64,000 nt of DNA from SAR202 cluster bacterium Casp-Chloro-G3 (lineage in GTDB: Bacteria; Chloroflexota; Dehalococcoidia; Lucifugimonadales; UBA3495), in assembly GCA_002816715.1 (NCBI GenBank), contig MUCJ01000004.1:1-64000 (forward strand), given 5' to 3'. A program made the translations under genes and the position numbers. The notes below the pieces were generated by a model that saw only the letters and a list, made by a program, of their open reading frames with translations, ran no database searches and had not been told where the DNA came from. This document shows positions 53,613 through 64,000 of the stretch, piece by piece; within the stretch, counting starts at the first letter, position 1; every line of letters begins with the position of its first letter.

Positions 53613-55172
53613 GTGTTTAGCAAAATTTTAATAGCGAACCGCGGCGAGATCGCCTGCCGAATTATAAAAACCTGCCAGAAACTCAACATCAAAACCGTAG
53701 CCGTCTATTCGGAAGCAGACCACAAAGGGCGCCACGTTAAAATGGCCGACGAGGCCTACTTGCTGGGCGCGGCTTCACCCCGGGAAAGCTACCTGAACAT
53801 CGACAGAATACTGGAAGCTGCCAAGACCAGCGGCGCGGAAGCAATCCACCCCGGCTACGGGTTCCTCTCGGAAAATCCGGTCTTCGCCGCTCGTTGCGAA
53901 GAGGCGGGCGTCAAGTTTATCGGACCCAACCCGGATATCATGGCCAAAATGGGCGACAAACTCCGCGCCCGTAAACTGGCCCGCAAAGCCGGACTGCCCG
54001 TCCTGCCCGGCACCGACGACGCCGTCGAGGACACCCACGCGGTAGACCGAGCCTGGGAATTAGGATTCCCGCTAATGGTCAAGGCCTCCGAGGGTGGCGG
54101 CGGCATCGGCATCCATATCATTGAGAGCATGGACCAACTATTACCGCTGGTAGAGCGCACCCGTAAAGTGTCGGCCAACGCCTTTGGCAGTACCCGGCTC
54201 TTCTTTGAACGTTACCTCCAGGGAGCGTCCCATATCGAAGTGCAGCTAATCGGCGACGAACAGGGCAATCTGGTGCATCTCTACGAGCGAGACTGCTCAA
54301 TGCAGCGTCGCAACCAGAAACTCATCGAGGAAACTCCTGCCGTCAAGCTGAACCCTCAACTGCGTCAAAAACTTTGCAACTTGGCCCTGAAACTGGCCCG
54401 GCACATTGGCTACACCAACGCCGGGACCGTAGAATTTCTGGTATCGTCGCAGGGGCAAATCTACTTCCTGGAAATGAACACCCGCCTTCAAGTCGAACAC
54501 GGTGTCACCGAGATGATAACCGGTCTCGATTTGGTGGAACTTCAGATCAGAGTAGCCTGCGGAGAATCCCTTCCCATCACCCAGGATGAAGTCAAAGTGA
54601 CCGGTCACGCCATCCAGGCCCGGGTCTATCCTGAAGACCCCGACACTTTCATGCCCGACATCGGCACCATCACCGGCCTGCACCTGCCCACCTGCCGCAA
54701 CGTGCGGGTGGACACCGCTCTTTGCAAAGGCTATGAAGTTACGCTACACTACGAGCCGCTGCTAGCCAAGGTGATGGCGTGGGGCAAGACCAGGGACGAA
54801 GCAATCAAGCGTCTGCACAAGGCCCTGCTGGCTTTTCGGTTGGACGGAGTCAAATCGAACATTCCGCTCCTACGAGACATTCTCACCGACAAAGGATTTG
54901 GGGAGGCCACCCACCACACCGGCTCATTACCCGCGCTGGTTGCAGCGCGGACGCAGCGTCAGCATTACCCGGGGGTCAACATCCGCATGAACGGCAATGG
55001 TCACGAAAAGGCAAACCGGGAGACAGCGGCGGCCATCGGCGCAGCTCTAGCGTTGGCAATGCAGGGGTCTCAGGCTCAAAGCTCCACAACCCCGGAAACC
55101 GCCCCCTGGCGGGTCATTGCCCGTAGGGAACAAACCCTCTCCCGCACGCTGGGGAGCCGAGGTTGGCGTTAA
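53613..55172 (+). CDS. Biotin carboxylase (acetyl-/propionyl-CoA carboxylase type) with C-terminal extension
   Basis: A 519-residue ATP-grasp enzyme. '[18 protein letters not shown]' is the start, '[22 protein letters not shown]' and '[14 protein letters not shown]' the glycine loop, '[19 protein letters not shown]' and '[20 protein letters not shown]' the catalytic parts. It carboxylates biotin on the next gene's product. About 70 residues beyond the usual ~450 form a Gly/Asn/Ala-rich tail ('[20 protein letters not shown]'). GTG start with GAGGA upstream. No carboxyltransferase is in the window. Confidence 0.9.
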   Translation: MFSKILIANRGEIACRIIKTCQKLNIKTVAVYSEADHKGRHVKMADEAYLLGAASPRESYLNIDRILEAAKTSGAEAIHPGYGFLSENPVFAARCEEAGVKFIGPNPDIMAKMGDKLRARKLARKAGLPVLPGTDDAVEDTHAVDRAWELGFPLMVKASEGGGGIGIHIIESMDQLLPLVERTRKVSANAFGSTRLFFERYLQGASHIEVQLIGDEQGNLVHLYERDCSMQRRNQKLIEETPAVKLNPQLRQKLCNLALKLARHIGYTNAGTVEFLVSSQGQIYFLEMNTRLQVEHGVTEMITGLDLVELQIRVACGESLPITQDEVKVTGHAIQARVYPEDPDTFMPDIGTITGLHLPTCRNVRVDTALCKGYEVTLHYEPLLAKVMAWGKTRDEAIKRLHKALLAFRLDGVKSNIPLLRDILTDKGFGEATHHTGSLPALVAARTQRQHYPGVNIRMNGNGHEKANRETAAAIGAALALAMQGSQAQSSTTPETAPWRVIARREQTLSRTLGSRGWR

Positions 55173-55594
55173 CCACGCTACGGGTTAAAGTCGGCGAACA
55201 TTGGTATACCGTAGATGTAGGAGACCTCACTCAATCCCCAGTGGAGGTCACCGTCGATGGTGAGACCTTCCTGGTCGAGATTGAGGCCCTAGCCCAACCA
55301 ATCAGACGCCCACCCCGACCGGGTCGCTCTGGAAATGATACACCGCAAGCCGCCAGCGCCACACCAACCGCCGCCGCTTTAGACAAAATACTCCGCTCAC
55401 CCATGCCCGGCCGGGTAATGTCAATTCTGGTGCGCCCCGGCGACCGTGTCTCCGCTGGCGACGAGGTCTGCGTAGTGGAAGCCATGAAAATGGAGCAGAG
55501 CATCCGCTCGCCAAGAGACGGTGTGGTCAAAGCGGTTCACGTCCAGCCGCTGGACTCGGTCAGCGCCAACGATCCGCTGGTTGAGTTGGAGTAA
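55163..55594 (+). CDS. Biotin carboxyl carrier protein-like
   Basis: A 143-residue biotinyl-domain protein. '[18 protein letters not shown]' (about 103-120) has the lysine to be biotinylated (AMKM). A Pro/Arg/Ala-rich linker separates it from an N-terminal beta domain '[19 protein letters not shown]'. TTG start overlaps the carboxylase end by 10 bases, so they are coupled. It could serve acetyl- or propionyl-CoA carboxylase or pyruvate/oxaloacetate decarboxylase. Confidence 0.9.
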   Translation: MALTTLRVKVGEHWYTVDVGDLTQSPVEVTVDGETFLVEIEALAQPIRRPPRPGRSGNDTPQAASATPTAAALDKILRSPMPGRVMSILVRPGDRVSAGDEVCVVEAMKMEQSIRSPRDGVVKAVHVQPLDSVSANDPLVELE

Positions 55595-55764
55595 TCTCCA
55601 CCCACTTTCGTTTAATACCCATGCAGTTACCACTCCGTCATTTTCTTACTATTTTCCGTTAATCCTGACATCCCACCCAAACGCGAAACTCCGCTGAGTG
55701 GTAAAATTAGAGCCAACACGCTAGGCCATTGTCTATCCCCAGATTTAGCCAAGGATGCAGCTTT

Positions 55765-58695
55765 ATGCCCCAGGAATTCATCCACATCAAGGGCGCCCGC
55801 GAGCACAACCTCAAGAACGTTGAGGTCAGCATCCCGCGCGAAAAATTGGTGGTAATCACCGGCGTTTCCGGCTCGGGCAAAAGCTCGCTGGCCTTTGACA
55901 CCATCTACGCGGAAGGGCAACGACGTTATGTTGAGTCGCTGTCTGCCTATGCGCGCCAGTTCTTGGGTCGCATGGACAAGCCCGATGTGGACTACATTGA
56001 AGGACTGTCCCCGGCCATTTCCATCGACCAGAAAGGCGTGTCCCACAACCCTCGCTCCACGGTGGGCACCGTTACCGAAATTTACGACTACCTGCGGCTG
56101 CTGTTCGCCCGGGTGGGTCACCCTCATTGTCCCAAGTGCGGTCGTCCGGTGGAACGCCAGACGATACAGCAAATCGTCGATGCCATCACGTCCCTGCCAG
56201 AGGACAGCCGCATTACGCTGCTGGCCCCCAAAGTCCGTCGCAAAAAGGGCGAGCACAAGGATGTGTTCGAGGCGGCGCGCAAGGCTGGGTTTGTCCGCAT
56301 CCGGGTCAATGGAGAAATCCACCAGTTGGATGAAATCGACAATCTGGCCCTGAACAAGCAGAAATGGCACTACATTGAACTGGTCATCGACCGGCTAATA
56401 ATCCGCGAAGAAACCGAGCACAGCCGCGTGGCCGAGTCGGTGGAGACCGCGCTGCGGGAGGGCGATGGCGTGGTGCAGGTGGTGAAACAAGCAAAAGAGG
56501 CCGGTGACAAAGAAGAAGAGCTAGTCTTTTCCGAGCAATTCGCCTGCGTCCGTTGCGGAATCAGCCTGCCGGAAATAGAACCGCGCACCTTCAGCTTCAA
56601 CAGCCCCCACGGGGCCTGCCCGGCCTGCACCGGCCTGGGCTACAAGTTGGAAGTTGACCCCGAGTTGGTTATACCCAATAAAGAGTTGTCTTTGGCCGAG
56701 GGAGCGGTGGCGCCCTGGATGCGCTCCGGGGCCTCCAGCGGTTGGTACCTCAGCATGATGGAGTCGGTAGCCAAAGCCAGCGGCTTTTCATCCAAAACTC
56801 CCGTTAAGGACCTGGATGACGAACAAATCAACCTGATTCTGAACGGCAACGATAACCAAAGTGTAACCATTCGCCACCGCACCCGGCGCGGCCAAAACTA
56901 TAGTTGGGACACAAACTTTGAGGGCGTAATCCCCAATCTCCAGCGTCGCTACAAAAACACCGACTCCGACTACACCCGTCATGAAATTGAACGGTATATG
57001 TCGGCCCGGCCCTGCCAGTCGTGCGGGGGCAAGCGTCTCCGGCCCGAAGCCCTGGGCGTCAAGGTCTGCGGTCAAAACATCATTGAAGTTACATCATTAA
57101 ACATCGGACAGGGGTTGGAATGGGTGCAGCGTATCGACCCGGACGTGCCCTGGAAAGGTCGTCGGGAGACTCTAACCGCCCGGGACAAGACCATTGCCAA
57201 CCAGATATTCAAAGAGATTGAGGGTCGGCTGCGCTTCCTGGAAGGCATCGGCCTGGACTACGTCACCATGGATCGCACCGCCCGCACCCTTTCCGGCGGC
57301 GAGGCCCAGCGGGTGCGTCTGGCCACCCAGATCGGCTCCGGATTGACCGGGGTGCTTTACGTCTGTGACGAGCCGACCGTGGGGCTGCACCCCCACGATG
57401 ACTATCGCCTCATTGGCACCTTGAGCAGACTGCGGGACATGGGCAATACAGTGATAGTCGTAGAGCATGACGAGGCCATGATGCGGGCCGCCGACTACAT
57501 AGTGGACATGGGCCCAGGAGCAGGCGAACATGGCGGTCAGGTGGTGGCCACCGGCACCATTGACCAGATAATGGGCAATTCGGCATCGCTAACCGGACAG
57601 TATCTCAGCGGCCAAAAGCAAATACCCTTGCCCACGGTCAGGCGCAGCGGCAACGGCAGCGCTATCACCGTAACCGGCGCCAGAGAAAATAACCTGAAGG
57701 GCCTTGACGTTTCCATACCGCTGGGCCTGTTGATCTGTGTCACCGGCGTTTCCGGTTCCGGCAAGAGCACCCTGGTATACGACGTCCTCTATAAGAAGCT
57801 GGCCCAGGTACTCAACAACTCCCGGGAGCGCCCCGGCGATCACGACAGCGTGTCCGGCATTGAAAACATCGACAAAGTGGTCAACATCGACCAGTCACCC
57901 ATCGGACGCACTCCCCGCAGCAACCCCGCCACCTACACCGGAGCGTTCACGCCCATTCGGGAACTCTTCGCCAGCCTGCCCGAGGCCCGGGTTCGCGGTT
58001 ACAAGCCGGGCCGGTTCTCCTTCAATGTTAAAGGCGGCCGGTGCGAAGCCTGCCAGGGTGAGGGCTACATTCAAATCGAGATGCAATTCCTGCCCGATGT
58101 TACCGTCCCCTGCGAAATCTGTCTCGGTCGCCGCTATAACCGGGAAGCGATTGAAGTGACCCTGCACGGCAAAAGCATAGCCGATGTGCTGGAGATGACT
58201 GCCGAGCAAGCTCTGGAGTTTTTCTGGAATTTCCCCCGCATCCGGCCCAAGCTGGAGACTTTGCGGGACGTGGGCCTGGGCTACATCCGGTTGGGCCAGC
58301 CCGCCACGACACTCTCCGGCGGCGAAGCCCAGCGGGTCAAGCTGTCTACTGAGCTATCCCGCCGGGCCACTGGCAAAACTCTGTACCTGCTGGATGAGCC
58401 GACCACCGGCCTGTCCTTTGAAGACTGCGCGGCCCTGCTCCGCGTTTTGCACCGCCTGGTGGACAACGGTAACACTGTGCTGCTGATTGAGCACAATCTG
58501 GACCTGATCAAAAACGCCGATTGGATCATTGACCTGGGGCCTGGCGCCGGCGACCGAGGCGGGGAGATCATTGCCTGCGGCACCCCCGAGGAGCTAGCCC
58601 ACGTGAGTGAATCCCACACCGGGTACTACGTCGAAAAAATATTGTCCGGCAGCCGCCAACCACTGGCCGACGCAATGGCCGCCGCTGGCAATTAA
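55765..58695 (+). CDS. uvrA: Excinuclease ABC subunit A
   Basis: A 976-residue damage-recognition ATPase of nucleotide excision repair. First Walker A '[21 protein letters not shown]', then '[21 protein letters not shown]' and the zinc motifs 'CPKCGRPV', 'CVRCG.....[10 protein letters not shown]', 'CQSCGGKRL'; ABC signature '[16 protein letters not shown]' and the second half Walker A '[16 protein letters not shown]', with '[28 protein letters not shown]'. The ATG at 55765 has AAGGA upstream. The ABC1/ABC2 layout is complete. Confidence 0.97.
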   Translation: MPQEFIHIKGAREHNLKNVEVSIPREKLVVITGVSGSGKSSLAFDTIYAEGQRRYVESLSAYARQFLGRMDKPDVDYIEGLSPAISIDQKGVSHNPRSTVGTVTEIYDYLRLLFARVGHPHCPKCGRPVERQTIQQIVDAITSLPEDSRITLLAPKVRRKKGEHKDVFEAARKAGFVRIRVNGEIHQLDEIDNLALNKQKWHYIELVIDRLIIREETEHSRVAESVETALREGDGVVQVVKQAKEAGDKEEELVFSEQFACVRCGISLPEIEPRTFSFNSPHGACPACTGLGYKLEVDPELVIPNKELSLAEGAVAPWMRSGASSGWYLSMMESVAKASGFSSKTPVKDLDDEQINLILNGNDNQSVTIRHRTRRGQNYSWDTNFEGVIPNLQRRYKNTDSDYTRHEIERYMSARPCQSCGGKRLRPEALGVKVCGQNIIEVTSLNIGQGLEWVQRIDPDVPWKGRRETLTARDKTIANQIFKEIEGRLRFLEGIGLDYVTMDRTARTLSGGEAQRVRLATQIGSGLTGVLYVCDEPTVGLHPHDDYRLIGTLSRLRDMGNTVIVVEHDEAMMRAADYIVDMGPGAGEHGGQVVATGTIDQIMGNSASLTGQYLSGQKQIPLPTVRRSGNGSAITVTGARENNLKGLDVSIPLGLLICVTGVSGSGKSTLVYDVLYKKLAQVLNNSRERPGDHDSVSGIENIDKVVNIDQSPIGRTPRSNPATYTGAFTPIRELFASLPEARVRGYKPGRFSFNVKGGRCEACQGEGYIQIEMQFLPDVTVPCEICLGRRYNREAIEVTLHGKSIADVLEMTAEQALEFFWNFPRIRPKLETLRDVGLGYIRLGQPATTLSGGEAQRVKLSTELSRRATGKTLYLLDEPTTGLSFEDCAALLRVLHRLVDNGNTVLLIEHNLDLIKNADWIIDLGPGAGDRGGEIIACGTPEELAHVSESHTGYYVEKILSGSRQPLADAMAAAGN

Positions 58696-58843
58696 CCATT
58701 CCGTCGGTATCACTTTTCGGCCAGATTGGGTAGATTCAGTCGGATTTCTGCTTAACCTGAACCATTCCCTTTGAGCTTCCGCTGATCCGCGCCAATATCG
58801 CGACAGACCGCATTTTTCTGATTTCTTGTTCTCTTCGGCGGTT

Positions 58844-58852
58844 TGATACAAT
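58844..58852 (+). promoter_or_regulatory. Extended -10 promoter for the MBL-fold gene
   Basis: TGA-TACAAT occurs 37 bp upstream of the MBL-fold hydrolase ATG. A -35 box is not clear, as for proS. Confidence 0.45.
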
Positions 58853-58888
58853 GATGTCTGTCCCTGATAATTAGTTTGGAGAGTAATT

Positions 58889-59527
58889 ATGTCGCTCCAT
58901 TTTGATGGCGAAATAAAGATCACCAAAATCAACATGGGCCCCTACAATAACAACGGCTATATTGTTGTTTGCCCAGAAACCAATGAGGGAATAATCATCG
59001 ACACTCCCGCGGAACCAGAAAAATTGCTCAGCGAAATAGGCAACGTGAAAATCAAGGCCATCCTGATCACCCACGGCCATCAGGACCACCTCGTGGGCTT
59101 TGCTGAGATCCGGAGCAAGGTGGGATCAGTCGTTGGCGCCGGGGTTGATGACATCGAACTTCTGCCGACTCCACCGGAGCTCGGCCTGAGCGACGGAGCC
59201 GTCATACAGTTCGGCAAGCGCCGCATCCAGGCGCTTTCGACGCCGGGTCACACCCCTGGCTCAACCTGTTTCCTGGTGGGTAACCACCTCTTTTCCGGCG
59301 ACACACTCTTTCCCGGCGGGCCTGGCAAGTCACGCACCCCGGAAGCCTTCCGTCAGGAAATCGACAGTATTACCAAAAAGCTGTTGGTGTTGCCCGATGA
59401 AACAGCGGTCTATCCCGGACATGGGGATGACACTACCATCGGTGAAGCGCGAGAACAGTACCAGGCATTCGCATCACGGCAGCACCCTGACGACCTGCAC
59501 GGGGATGTATCTTGGCTAGAAAGTTAA
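58889..59527 (+). CDS. MBL-fold metallo-hydrolase
   Basis: A 212-residue metallo-beta-lactamase fold protein. 'LITHGHQDHLVGFAEI' (HxHxDH) at about 52-67, 'LSTPGHTPGSTCFLVG' and 'LFSGDTLFPGGPGK', and 'VYPGHGDDTTIGEAR' at about 170-184 are all metal ligands. Small glyoxalase II-like hydrolases of this type break thioesters or lactones; the substrate is unknown. GGAGAG precedes the ATG. Confidence 0.88.
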   Translation: MSLHFDGEIKITKINMGPYNNNGYIVVCPETNEGIIIDTPAEPEKLLSEIGNVKIKAILITHGHQDHLVGFAEIRSKVGSVVGAGVDDIELLPTPPELGLSDGAVIQFGKRRIQALSTPGHTPGSTCFLVGNHLFSGDTLFPGGPGKSRTPEAFRQEIDSITKKLLVLPDETAVYPGHGDDTTIGEAREQYQAFASRQHPDDLHGDVSWLES

Positions 59528-59654
59528 TGCCTTTCGGTTGATTCTGGTCCGAGGCATCCAAGCCTGGGAAAGAGCCCCAGTGTCTTTGAGGGATCCGATT
59601 GGTTATCCCCTCTATGTATAAATTCGATTCTCGATAGTCTGGTTTTGAGGTTCT

Positions 59655-60917
59655 ATGTTCCAACGCACCGTCCTGGATAACCAACTCCGCATTCTTACCG
59701 ATACAATGCCCCACACACCTTCAGTTTCCATGATGATTTGCGTTGGCGCGGGATCCCGATACGAGCCCAAAGATTTGGCGGGACTATCCCATTTCCTGGA
59801 GCACCTGCCCTTCAAGGGCACCAAAAGCTGGCCGACCGCGAGAGCAGTGAGTGAAGCCATTGAAGGTGTTGGCGGCCTGATGAACGCCAGCACTGACCGG
59901 GAAATGACCATTTTCTGGGTCAAGGTGGCCCGTCTGCACTACCGCCAAGCCTTCTCAGTGCTGTTGGACCTGCTGCTCAACCCCCTCTTGGACCCGGCGG
60001 AGATGGAAAAGGAGCGGGAGGTCATTCAAGAAGAACTGCGCATGACCAATGACTACCCAACTCAGTTAGTAGACCTACTGATCGACGACACCCTATGGCC
60101 CGACCAGGCCATGGGCCGTGACGTTGGCGGCACTCCGGATACGGTAAACCAAATAACGGTAGATGACGTTCGTAAGTATATGGAGCGACAGTACAACCCG
60201 GCCAACACCGTGGTGGCGGTTGCCGGAAACATCACTGAGGAAGAAGTCATTGAACTGGTGGGCAACGCTACCCGAGATTGGAAACCCCAGGAAGCATTGG
60301 CCTGGGAGCCGGTAACCGTTGGGCTGAACGAGCCGTTGGTGCGCATAGATAACCGCCGCACTGACCAGTCGCACGTCTGTCTAGGACTGCCCGGGCTGTC
60401 CCTATCTGACCCAGACCGTTACTCCTTTTCCCTACTCAACGGACTTTTGGGCGACGGCATGAGCAGCCGGTTGTTCTTGAACCTGCGGGAACGCCAGGGT
60501 CTGGCCTACGACGTATCCAGCTCGATCAACAATTTCCGCGACTGCGGCTCGCTGGTGGTCTACTGCGGGGTGGAGCCCAAGAAAACCCGTGAAGCAGTGC
60601 AGTCCATTGTCAGCGAACTGCACGGCATGCACCAGGAAGTCCCTTACCCGGAGTTGAACAAGGCCAAAGAGTATGCCAAAGGGCGCTTGTTGCTGCGTAT
60701 GGAAGATAGCCGTTCAGTGGCAGCCTGGTTGGGCACTCAGGAACTACTGCTGGGCGAAATCGACACTGTTGATGAAGTAATCCAGCAGATTGACGAAATT
60801 ACCACCGCTGACGTCGCCCGGGTCGCGCAACGAGTGCTGGAGGAAGACAAGATGAGGCTGGCGATTGTTGGCCCTCATCGTAGCGATAAGTTGCTGCGCA
60901 AGCTACTGCGATTTTAA
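59655..60917 (+). CDS. M16-family (insulinase-like) zinc peptidase
   Basis: A 420-residue peptidase. 'LSHFLEHLPFKGTKSW' (HxxEH, inverted zinc motif, about 46-60), 'KEREVIQEELRMTND' (third ligand Glu) and the second half 'GLSLSDPDRYSFSLLNGLLGDGMSSRLFLNLRERQGLAYDVSSS' are family marks. It resembles YmxG/PqqL-type processing peptidases. GAGG lies before the ATG. Its partner subunit is not visible. Confidence 0.9.
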   Translation: MFQRTVLDNQLRILTDTMPHTPSVSMMICVGAGSRYEPKDLAGLSHFLEHLPFKGTKSWPTARAVSEAIEGVGGLMNASTDREMTIFWVKVARLHYRQAFSVLLDLLLNPLLDPAEMEKEREVIQEELRMTNDYPTQLVDLLIDDTLWPDQAMGRDVGGTPDTVNQITVDDVRKYMERQYNPANTVVAVAGNITEEEVIELVGNATRDWKPQEALAWEPVTVGLNEPLVRIDNRRTDQSHVCLGLPGLSLSDPDRYSFSLLNGLLGDGMSSRLFLNLRERQGLAYDVSSSINNFRDCGSLVVYCGVEPKKTREAVQSIVSELHGMHQEVPYPELNKAKEYAKGRLLLRMEDSRSVAAWLGTQELLLGEIDTVDEVIQQIDEITTADVARVAQRVLEEDKMRLAIVGPHRSDKLLRKLLRF

Positions 60918-60967
60918 TGTCTCTGGCGGGCAGAATACCGCCGCCTGAACTATATTACCCAGAAATT

Positions 60968-61000
60968 GAATAACCCCTCAAATGTTAAGAGGGGTTATTC
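60968..61000. terminator. Bidirectional hairpin between M16 peptidase and FAH genes
   Basis: A 12-bp perfect stem (GAATAACCCCTC and its complement) with a 9-base loop lies 51 bp after the M16 stop and 55 bp after the FAH stop. No long T-run follows in either direction. Confidence 0.6.
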
Positions 61001-61054
61001 ACGTCTGTCACCGTTCATTTCATAGTACTAGAACCGATTAATAGGTCCGAATTG

Positions 61055-61855
61055 CTACGGGGCATTAATATCGAACTCAGCCTCTACCGGGTTGGATAAA
61101 ATACCGATGCCCGGTATCTCCACCTCCACCACATCTCCCGGCCTGATCGCGGTAGTGGTGCCGGTAGCTCCGGAGAACACCATGTCTCCAGGACGCAAAG
61201 TCACGTGCTGGCTAATGTAGCTGACAATCTCGGGGAAGGTGAACAGCATGTCGCTGGTATTGCAATTCTGGACTTGCTTGCCGTTAATCCGCACCATCAA
61301 GTCCAGGTTCTGCGCGTCAATGTCGGTTTCGATCCAAGGCCCTACCGGCGCGAAAGTATCAGAACCTTTGGCGCGCCAGAAAGTCCAGTCGTCGCCCTGC
61401 CAGGTGCGCTCGCTGACGTCGTTGCCGCAGGTGTAGCCTAAGATGAAGCGAGGAGCTTGGGCGGGACTGATCCGGCGGCAGTCTTTGCCAATAACCGCCA
61501 CCGCTTCCCCCTCGTAGTGCACCTCACCCGTGGAGTCTTTGGGAATAATAATGGGGTCGTTGTTTCCGGTAAGGGAATTACGACCCTTGCGCCAGGGGTT
61601 TGGGTGTTGGGGAATTGGAGGAGTTTCCACTCCCAAGACGGTTCCAGCGTACTCCAGATGGTCAGCGAAGTTAAGCCCCGGACACCACAACTCCATCGGT
61701 TCGCTGGGAGGCATTAACCGGACTTCACTCAGGGGATATCTGGCATCGGTCATGCGGAACTTGGTGTAGATGCTGCCCCGTATTTCGATAACCTCGTCCC
61801 CCTTGACCACTCCATAGGCCACCCTTATACCGGTCCGAAAGCGAGCTATCTTCAT
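61055..61855 (-). CDS. Fumarylacetoacetate hydrolase family protein
   Basis: A 266-residue FAH-fold enzyme. 'GLNFADHLEYAG' starts the active site; 'VHYEGEAVAVIGKDCRRI' holds the metal Glu ligands, 'YTCGNDVSERTWQ' and 'AKGSDTFAPVGPWIETD' complete the pocket. The family cleaves C-C bonds in aromatic catabolism (homoprotocatechuate branch), or decarboxylates oxaloacetate. The ATG at 61855 follows GGGGA with good spacing; the one six bases upstream is too close. Confidence 0.88.
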   Translation of the reverse strand: MKIARFRTGIRVAYGVVKGDEVIEIRGSIYTKFRMTDARYPLSEVRLMPPSEPMELWCPGLNFADHLEYAGTVLGVETPPIPQHPNPWRKGRNSLTGNNDPIIIPKDSTGEVHYEGEAVAVIGKDCRRISPAQAPRFILGYTCGNDVSERTWQGDDWTFWRAKGSDTFAPVGPWIETDIDAQNLDLMVRINGKQVQNCNTSDMLFTFPEIVSYISQHVTLRPGDMVFSGATGTTTAIRPGDVVEVEIPGIGILSNPVEAEFDINAP

Positions 61856-62098
61856 CCACATCCCCTATGATCCGAACCAATGCTGCAACTACTAGCCGCG
61901 ATTGTAACCCGTCCTCAAAATCGTCGCAAGGCTTGATTTTGTGAGCGAGTTGTGATTATCCTGTGAGACCAGTAAGCATTCTCAGGATCCATTGATTTTT
62001 AGAAAAATGCTGCCAAAACCTGATGGCTGATAGTATCATCCGGGTTATGTAAATGAAAAGACCCAAATATAGCCTTAATAGTTCTAAATGGGGTCAAT

Positions 62099-63109
62099 TT
62101 GAAATTAGGATTCTTCGTAACTAACCAATACCTACCTGGTGAATCCATGCCCCGCAAGATACAGGAGAGCGTAGAGCAGGTGCAGGCGGCCCGCGAAGCC
62201 GGATTCGATTTGATCTGCACCGGCCAGCACTACCTGGCTGCTCCTTATCAGATGAGCAGCAGCTTGCCCCTGCTAGCGCGGCTGGCCGCCGAAGCCGGGG
62301 ACATGTCCGTGGCCGCCACCGTGATTCTCGTGCCGCTGCACAATCCGGTTGAATTGGCTGAGAGTATCGCCACTATGGACGCTATCTGTGACGGTAGGTT
62401 CATTTTCGGGGTGGGACTGGGCTACCGCGAAGAAGAGTATACCGCTTTTGGCATTCAGCGCGGCGAGAGGGTTGGCCGTCTTCGGGAAGCCCTGGATGTG
62501 ATGAAGCTGCTCTGGACGCAGGATGAGGTGGAGTTCCAGGGCAGATATTATCAGGTTCCCAAATGTTCTCCCGCCACTCGTCCGGTACAGCTGCCCCATC
62601 CGCCCATCTGGGTGGCCGCCAACAACGATGCTGCCATTCGACGGGCGGCCCGTTGGGGGTACCCTTGGATAATTAACCCCCATGCGACTGTACCGATGGT
62701 TGCCGACCAATGGGCCAAGTACAAAGAGACCCTGGCACAGTCGGGGAATCAGTTGCCCGACACCTTGCCCATGATGCGGGAACTCTACATCGCAGAGGAC
62801 CGGGAGACGGCCTACGTGGAAAGCGAGCCCTATCTGGCGCCCAAGTACCAGGCCTACGCTGCCTGGGGTCAGGACAAGGCTTTGCCCGGCGAAGAGAGCT
62901 TCAGCATTCCCTATCAAGAATTGGCCAAAGACCGGTTCCTGCTGGGTTCACCGGAGGAGGTCGTGCAGGAGATACGGCGATACGAAAAAGAACTGGACGC
63001 CAACTGCCTGATCTTCCGGATGCAATGGCCTGGAATGGCGCAAGCCCAAGTGTTGCGTCAGATCGAGCTTCTGGGCAAAGCGGTGATACCCCGCATCAAG
63101 GGCGTTTGA
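62099..63109 (+). CDS. LLM-class flavin-dependent oxidoreductase
   Basis: A 336-residue luciferase-like oxidoreductase. 'LGFFVTNQYLPGE' is the first strand, 'EQVQAAREAGFDLICTGQHYLAAPYQMSSSLPLLARLAAEAG' and 'VAATVILVPLHNPVELAESIATMDAICDGRFIFGVGLGYREEEYTAFG' give the family helix and cofactor-binding loop. TTG start at 62099. It is distinct from the 1608-2741 homologue. Cofactor (FMN or F420) and substrate unknown. Confidence 0.85.
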   Translation: MKLGFFVTNQYLPGESMPRKIQESVEQVQAAREAGFDLICTGQHYLAAPYQMSSSLPLLARLAAEAGDMSVAATVILVPLHNPVELAESIATMDAICDGRFIFGVGLGYREEEYTAFGIQRGERVGRLREALDVMKLLWTQDEVEFQGRYYQVPKCSPATRPVQLPHPPIWVAANNDAAIRRAARWGYPWIINPHATVPMVADQWAKYKETLAQSGNQLPDTLPMMRELYIAEDRETAYVESEPYLAPKYQAYAAWGQDKALPGEESFSIPYQELAKDRFLLGSPEEVVQEIRRYEKELDANCLIFRMQWPGMAQAQVLRQIELLGKAVIPRIKGV

Positions 63110-63122
63110 ACGGCCAGCGCAG

Positions 63123-64000
63123 CTAGCGTGCTGGAGCCAGACTCCCATCCTGTCCATACACAATGTGGCCATCGGACATGACCGTTCCGTCTTCACACTC
63201 GCATTCCACCTGACCGCCTTGGAACTGCTGCAAATACAAGCTGGCATACAGTCCCCCTTTAGCCAGCAACTGGGGATGGGTGCCTTGCTCGACAATCCGG
63301 CCTTGATCCACCACAAAAATTACATCGGCGGCCAATATGGTGGACAAGCGGTGGGCGATGGCAACAGTAGTGCGTCCCTTCATTAGAGGCTCCAGTGCCG
63401 CCTGAACCAGTCGTTCGCTGCCGGTGTCCAACGCCGAGGTTGCTTCATCCAGAATCAATATTCGAGGCTGGTGCAGAATCACCCGGGCTAAGGAAAGCCG
63501 CTGACGCTCACCGCCGGACATGCGGTATCCGCGTTCTCCGACCACTGTGTCGTAGCCTTCAGAAAACCCCAGAATTCGATCATGGATATTCGCGGCTTTC
63601 GCCGCCGCTACCATCTCTTCCTCGGTGGCATCGGGTCTTCCATAGCGCAGATTGTCCCGGATGGTGGCGTGGAAAAGGTAGCTTTCTTGAGACACGTAGC
63701 CAATAATGTTGGCCAGTGACCGCTGTTTCACCTTGCGAACATCGTAGCCGTCAATGATCACTGTTCCCTCGGTGGCATCGTACAAACGGGGAATCAGGTA
63801 GGAAATAGTAGTCTTGCCCGCCCCACTGGGGCCGACAAATGCCGCCAGTTGACCCGGCTGGATGTCGAAACTGACTCCATCCAATGCCCAGCGTGATTCT
63901 TCCCCGACTTGAGCGACCTTCCCTTCAGCCCCTACTTCGGTCGCGCCATAGTTAATCCTGACCGAATCAAACCTGACCGAACCAGCGATTTGCTCCGGTT
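63123..64000 (-). CDS. ABC exporter, ATP-binding part (partial, runs off window)
   Basis: Reading continues in frame from base 64000 to the stop at 63123, so the gene is cut by the window end. Upstream of the ATPase start the frame reads '[16 protein letters not shown]', as in the linker of exporters. Walker A '[16 protein letters not shown]', Q-loop 'YVSQESYLF', signature '[17 protein letters not shown]', Walker B '[12 protein letters not shown]' and the H-loop 'AIAHRLST' are all present. The missing N-terminal part probably holds six membrane helices. Substrate unknown. Confidence 0.88.
   Translation of the reverse strand, partial: PEQIAGSVRFDSVRINYGATEVGAEGKVAQVGEESRWALDGVSFDIQPGQLAAFVGPSGAGKTTISYLIPRLYDATEGTVIIDGYDVRKVKQRSLANIIGYVSQESYLFHATIRDNLRYGRPDATEEEMVAAAKAANIHDRILGFSEGYDTVVGERGYRMSGGERQRLSLARVILHQPRILILDEATSALDTGSERLVQAALEPLMKGRTTVAIAHRLSTILAADVIFVVDQGRIVEQGTHPQLLAKGGLYASLYLQQFQGGQVECECEDGTVMSDGHIVYGQDGSLAPAR

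Overview
The window reads as a chromosomal core region of a bacterium that is probably a member of the Chloroflexota, most likely Dehalococcoidia or a SAR202-like lineage. This is an inference from gene order and gene type, not from a database search. The clues are the block rpsB-tsf-pyrH-frr-uppS-cdsA-dxr-rseP-ispG-proS, a very short EF-Ts, several flavin-dependent LLM-class oxidoreductases, a fumarylacetoacetate-hydrolase-like protein, lipoproteins but no LPS genes, frequent GTG/TTG starts and a moderately high GC content. Nearly all of the DNA is coding.

Layout. 1-219: remnants, a truncated trehalose-phosphate synthase start abutting an IS66-type transposase fragment. 0.6-5 kb: a binding-protein-like gene, an LLM oxidoreductase and the E1 alpha/beta subunits of a 2-oxoacid (probably pyruvate) dehydrogenase. 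5-9.8 kb (minus strand): SAM hydrolase, secG, gatB and acs. 10-15.4 kb: a TerB-like membrane protein, tRNA-Val(GAC), an S9 peptidase, a small conserved protein and two lipoproteins. 15.6-25.5 kb (plus): rplS, priA, def, CCA-adding enzyme, secD-secF, nfo, a small zincin and pgpA. 25.7-35.9 kb (plus): the translation / isoprenoid / envelope block rpsB to proS. 35.9-37.7 kb (minus): four small genes, including a RuvC-like protein with changed catalytic residues, a zinc-ribbon protein and a DUF3467-like protein. 37.9-44.8 kb: MFS transporter, pheS-pheT, moeA with a His-rich N-terminus, and an unknown partner. 44.9-49.2 kb (minus): infC-rpmI-rplT with a probable ATA start for infC, a PAC2 protein, an amidohydrolase and an acidic protein. 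49.4-60.9 kb (plus): ybeY-dnaX-ybaB-recR-recO, biotin carboxylase plus biotin carrier, uvrA, an MBL-fold hydrolase and an M16 peptidase. 61-64 kb: FAH-family protein, a second LLM oxidoreductase and the 3' part of an ABC exporter gene that runs off the window.

Together the genes cover central metabolism (acetyl-CoA from pyruvate by E1 and from acetate by Acs, feeding biotin-dependent carboxylation), the MEP isoprenoid route (dxr, ispG) leading to undecaprenyl phosphate (uppS) and phospholipid synthesis (cdsA, pgpA), Sec export (secDF, secG), translation, and DNA repair/replication restart (priA, recR, recO, uvrA, nfo, dnaX).

No CRISPR array, prophage or intact mobile element is visible. The points most worth a second look are the non-canonical infC start, the His-rich MoeA, the RuvC-like/zinc-ribbon/DUF3467-like cluster, the enlarged RseP, the shortened EF-Ts, and a recurring pattern of 9-22 bp tandem duplications in gene spacers, several of them spanning stop codons.
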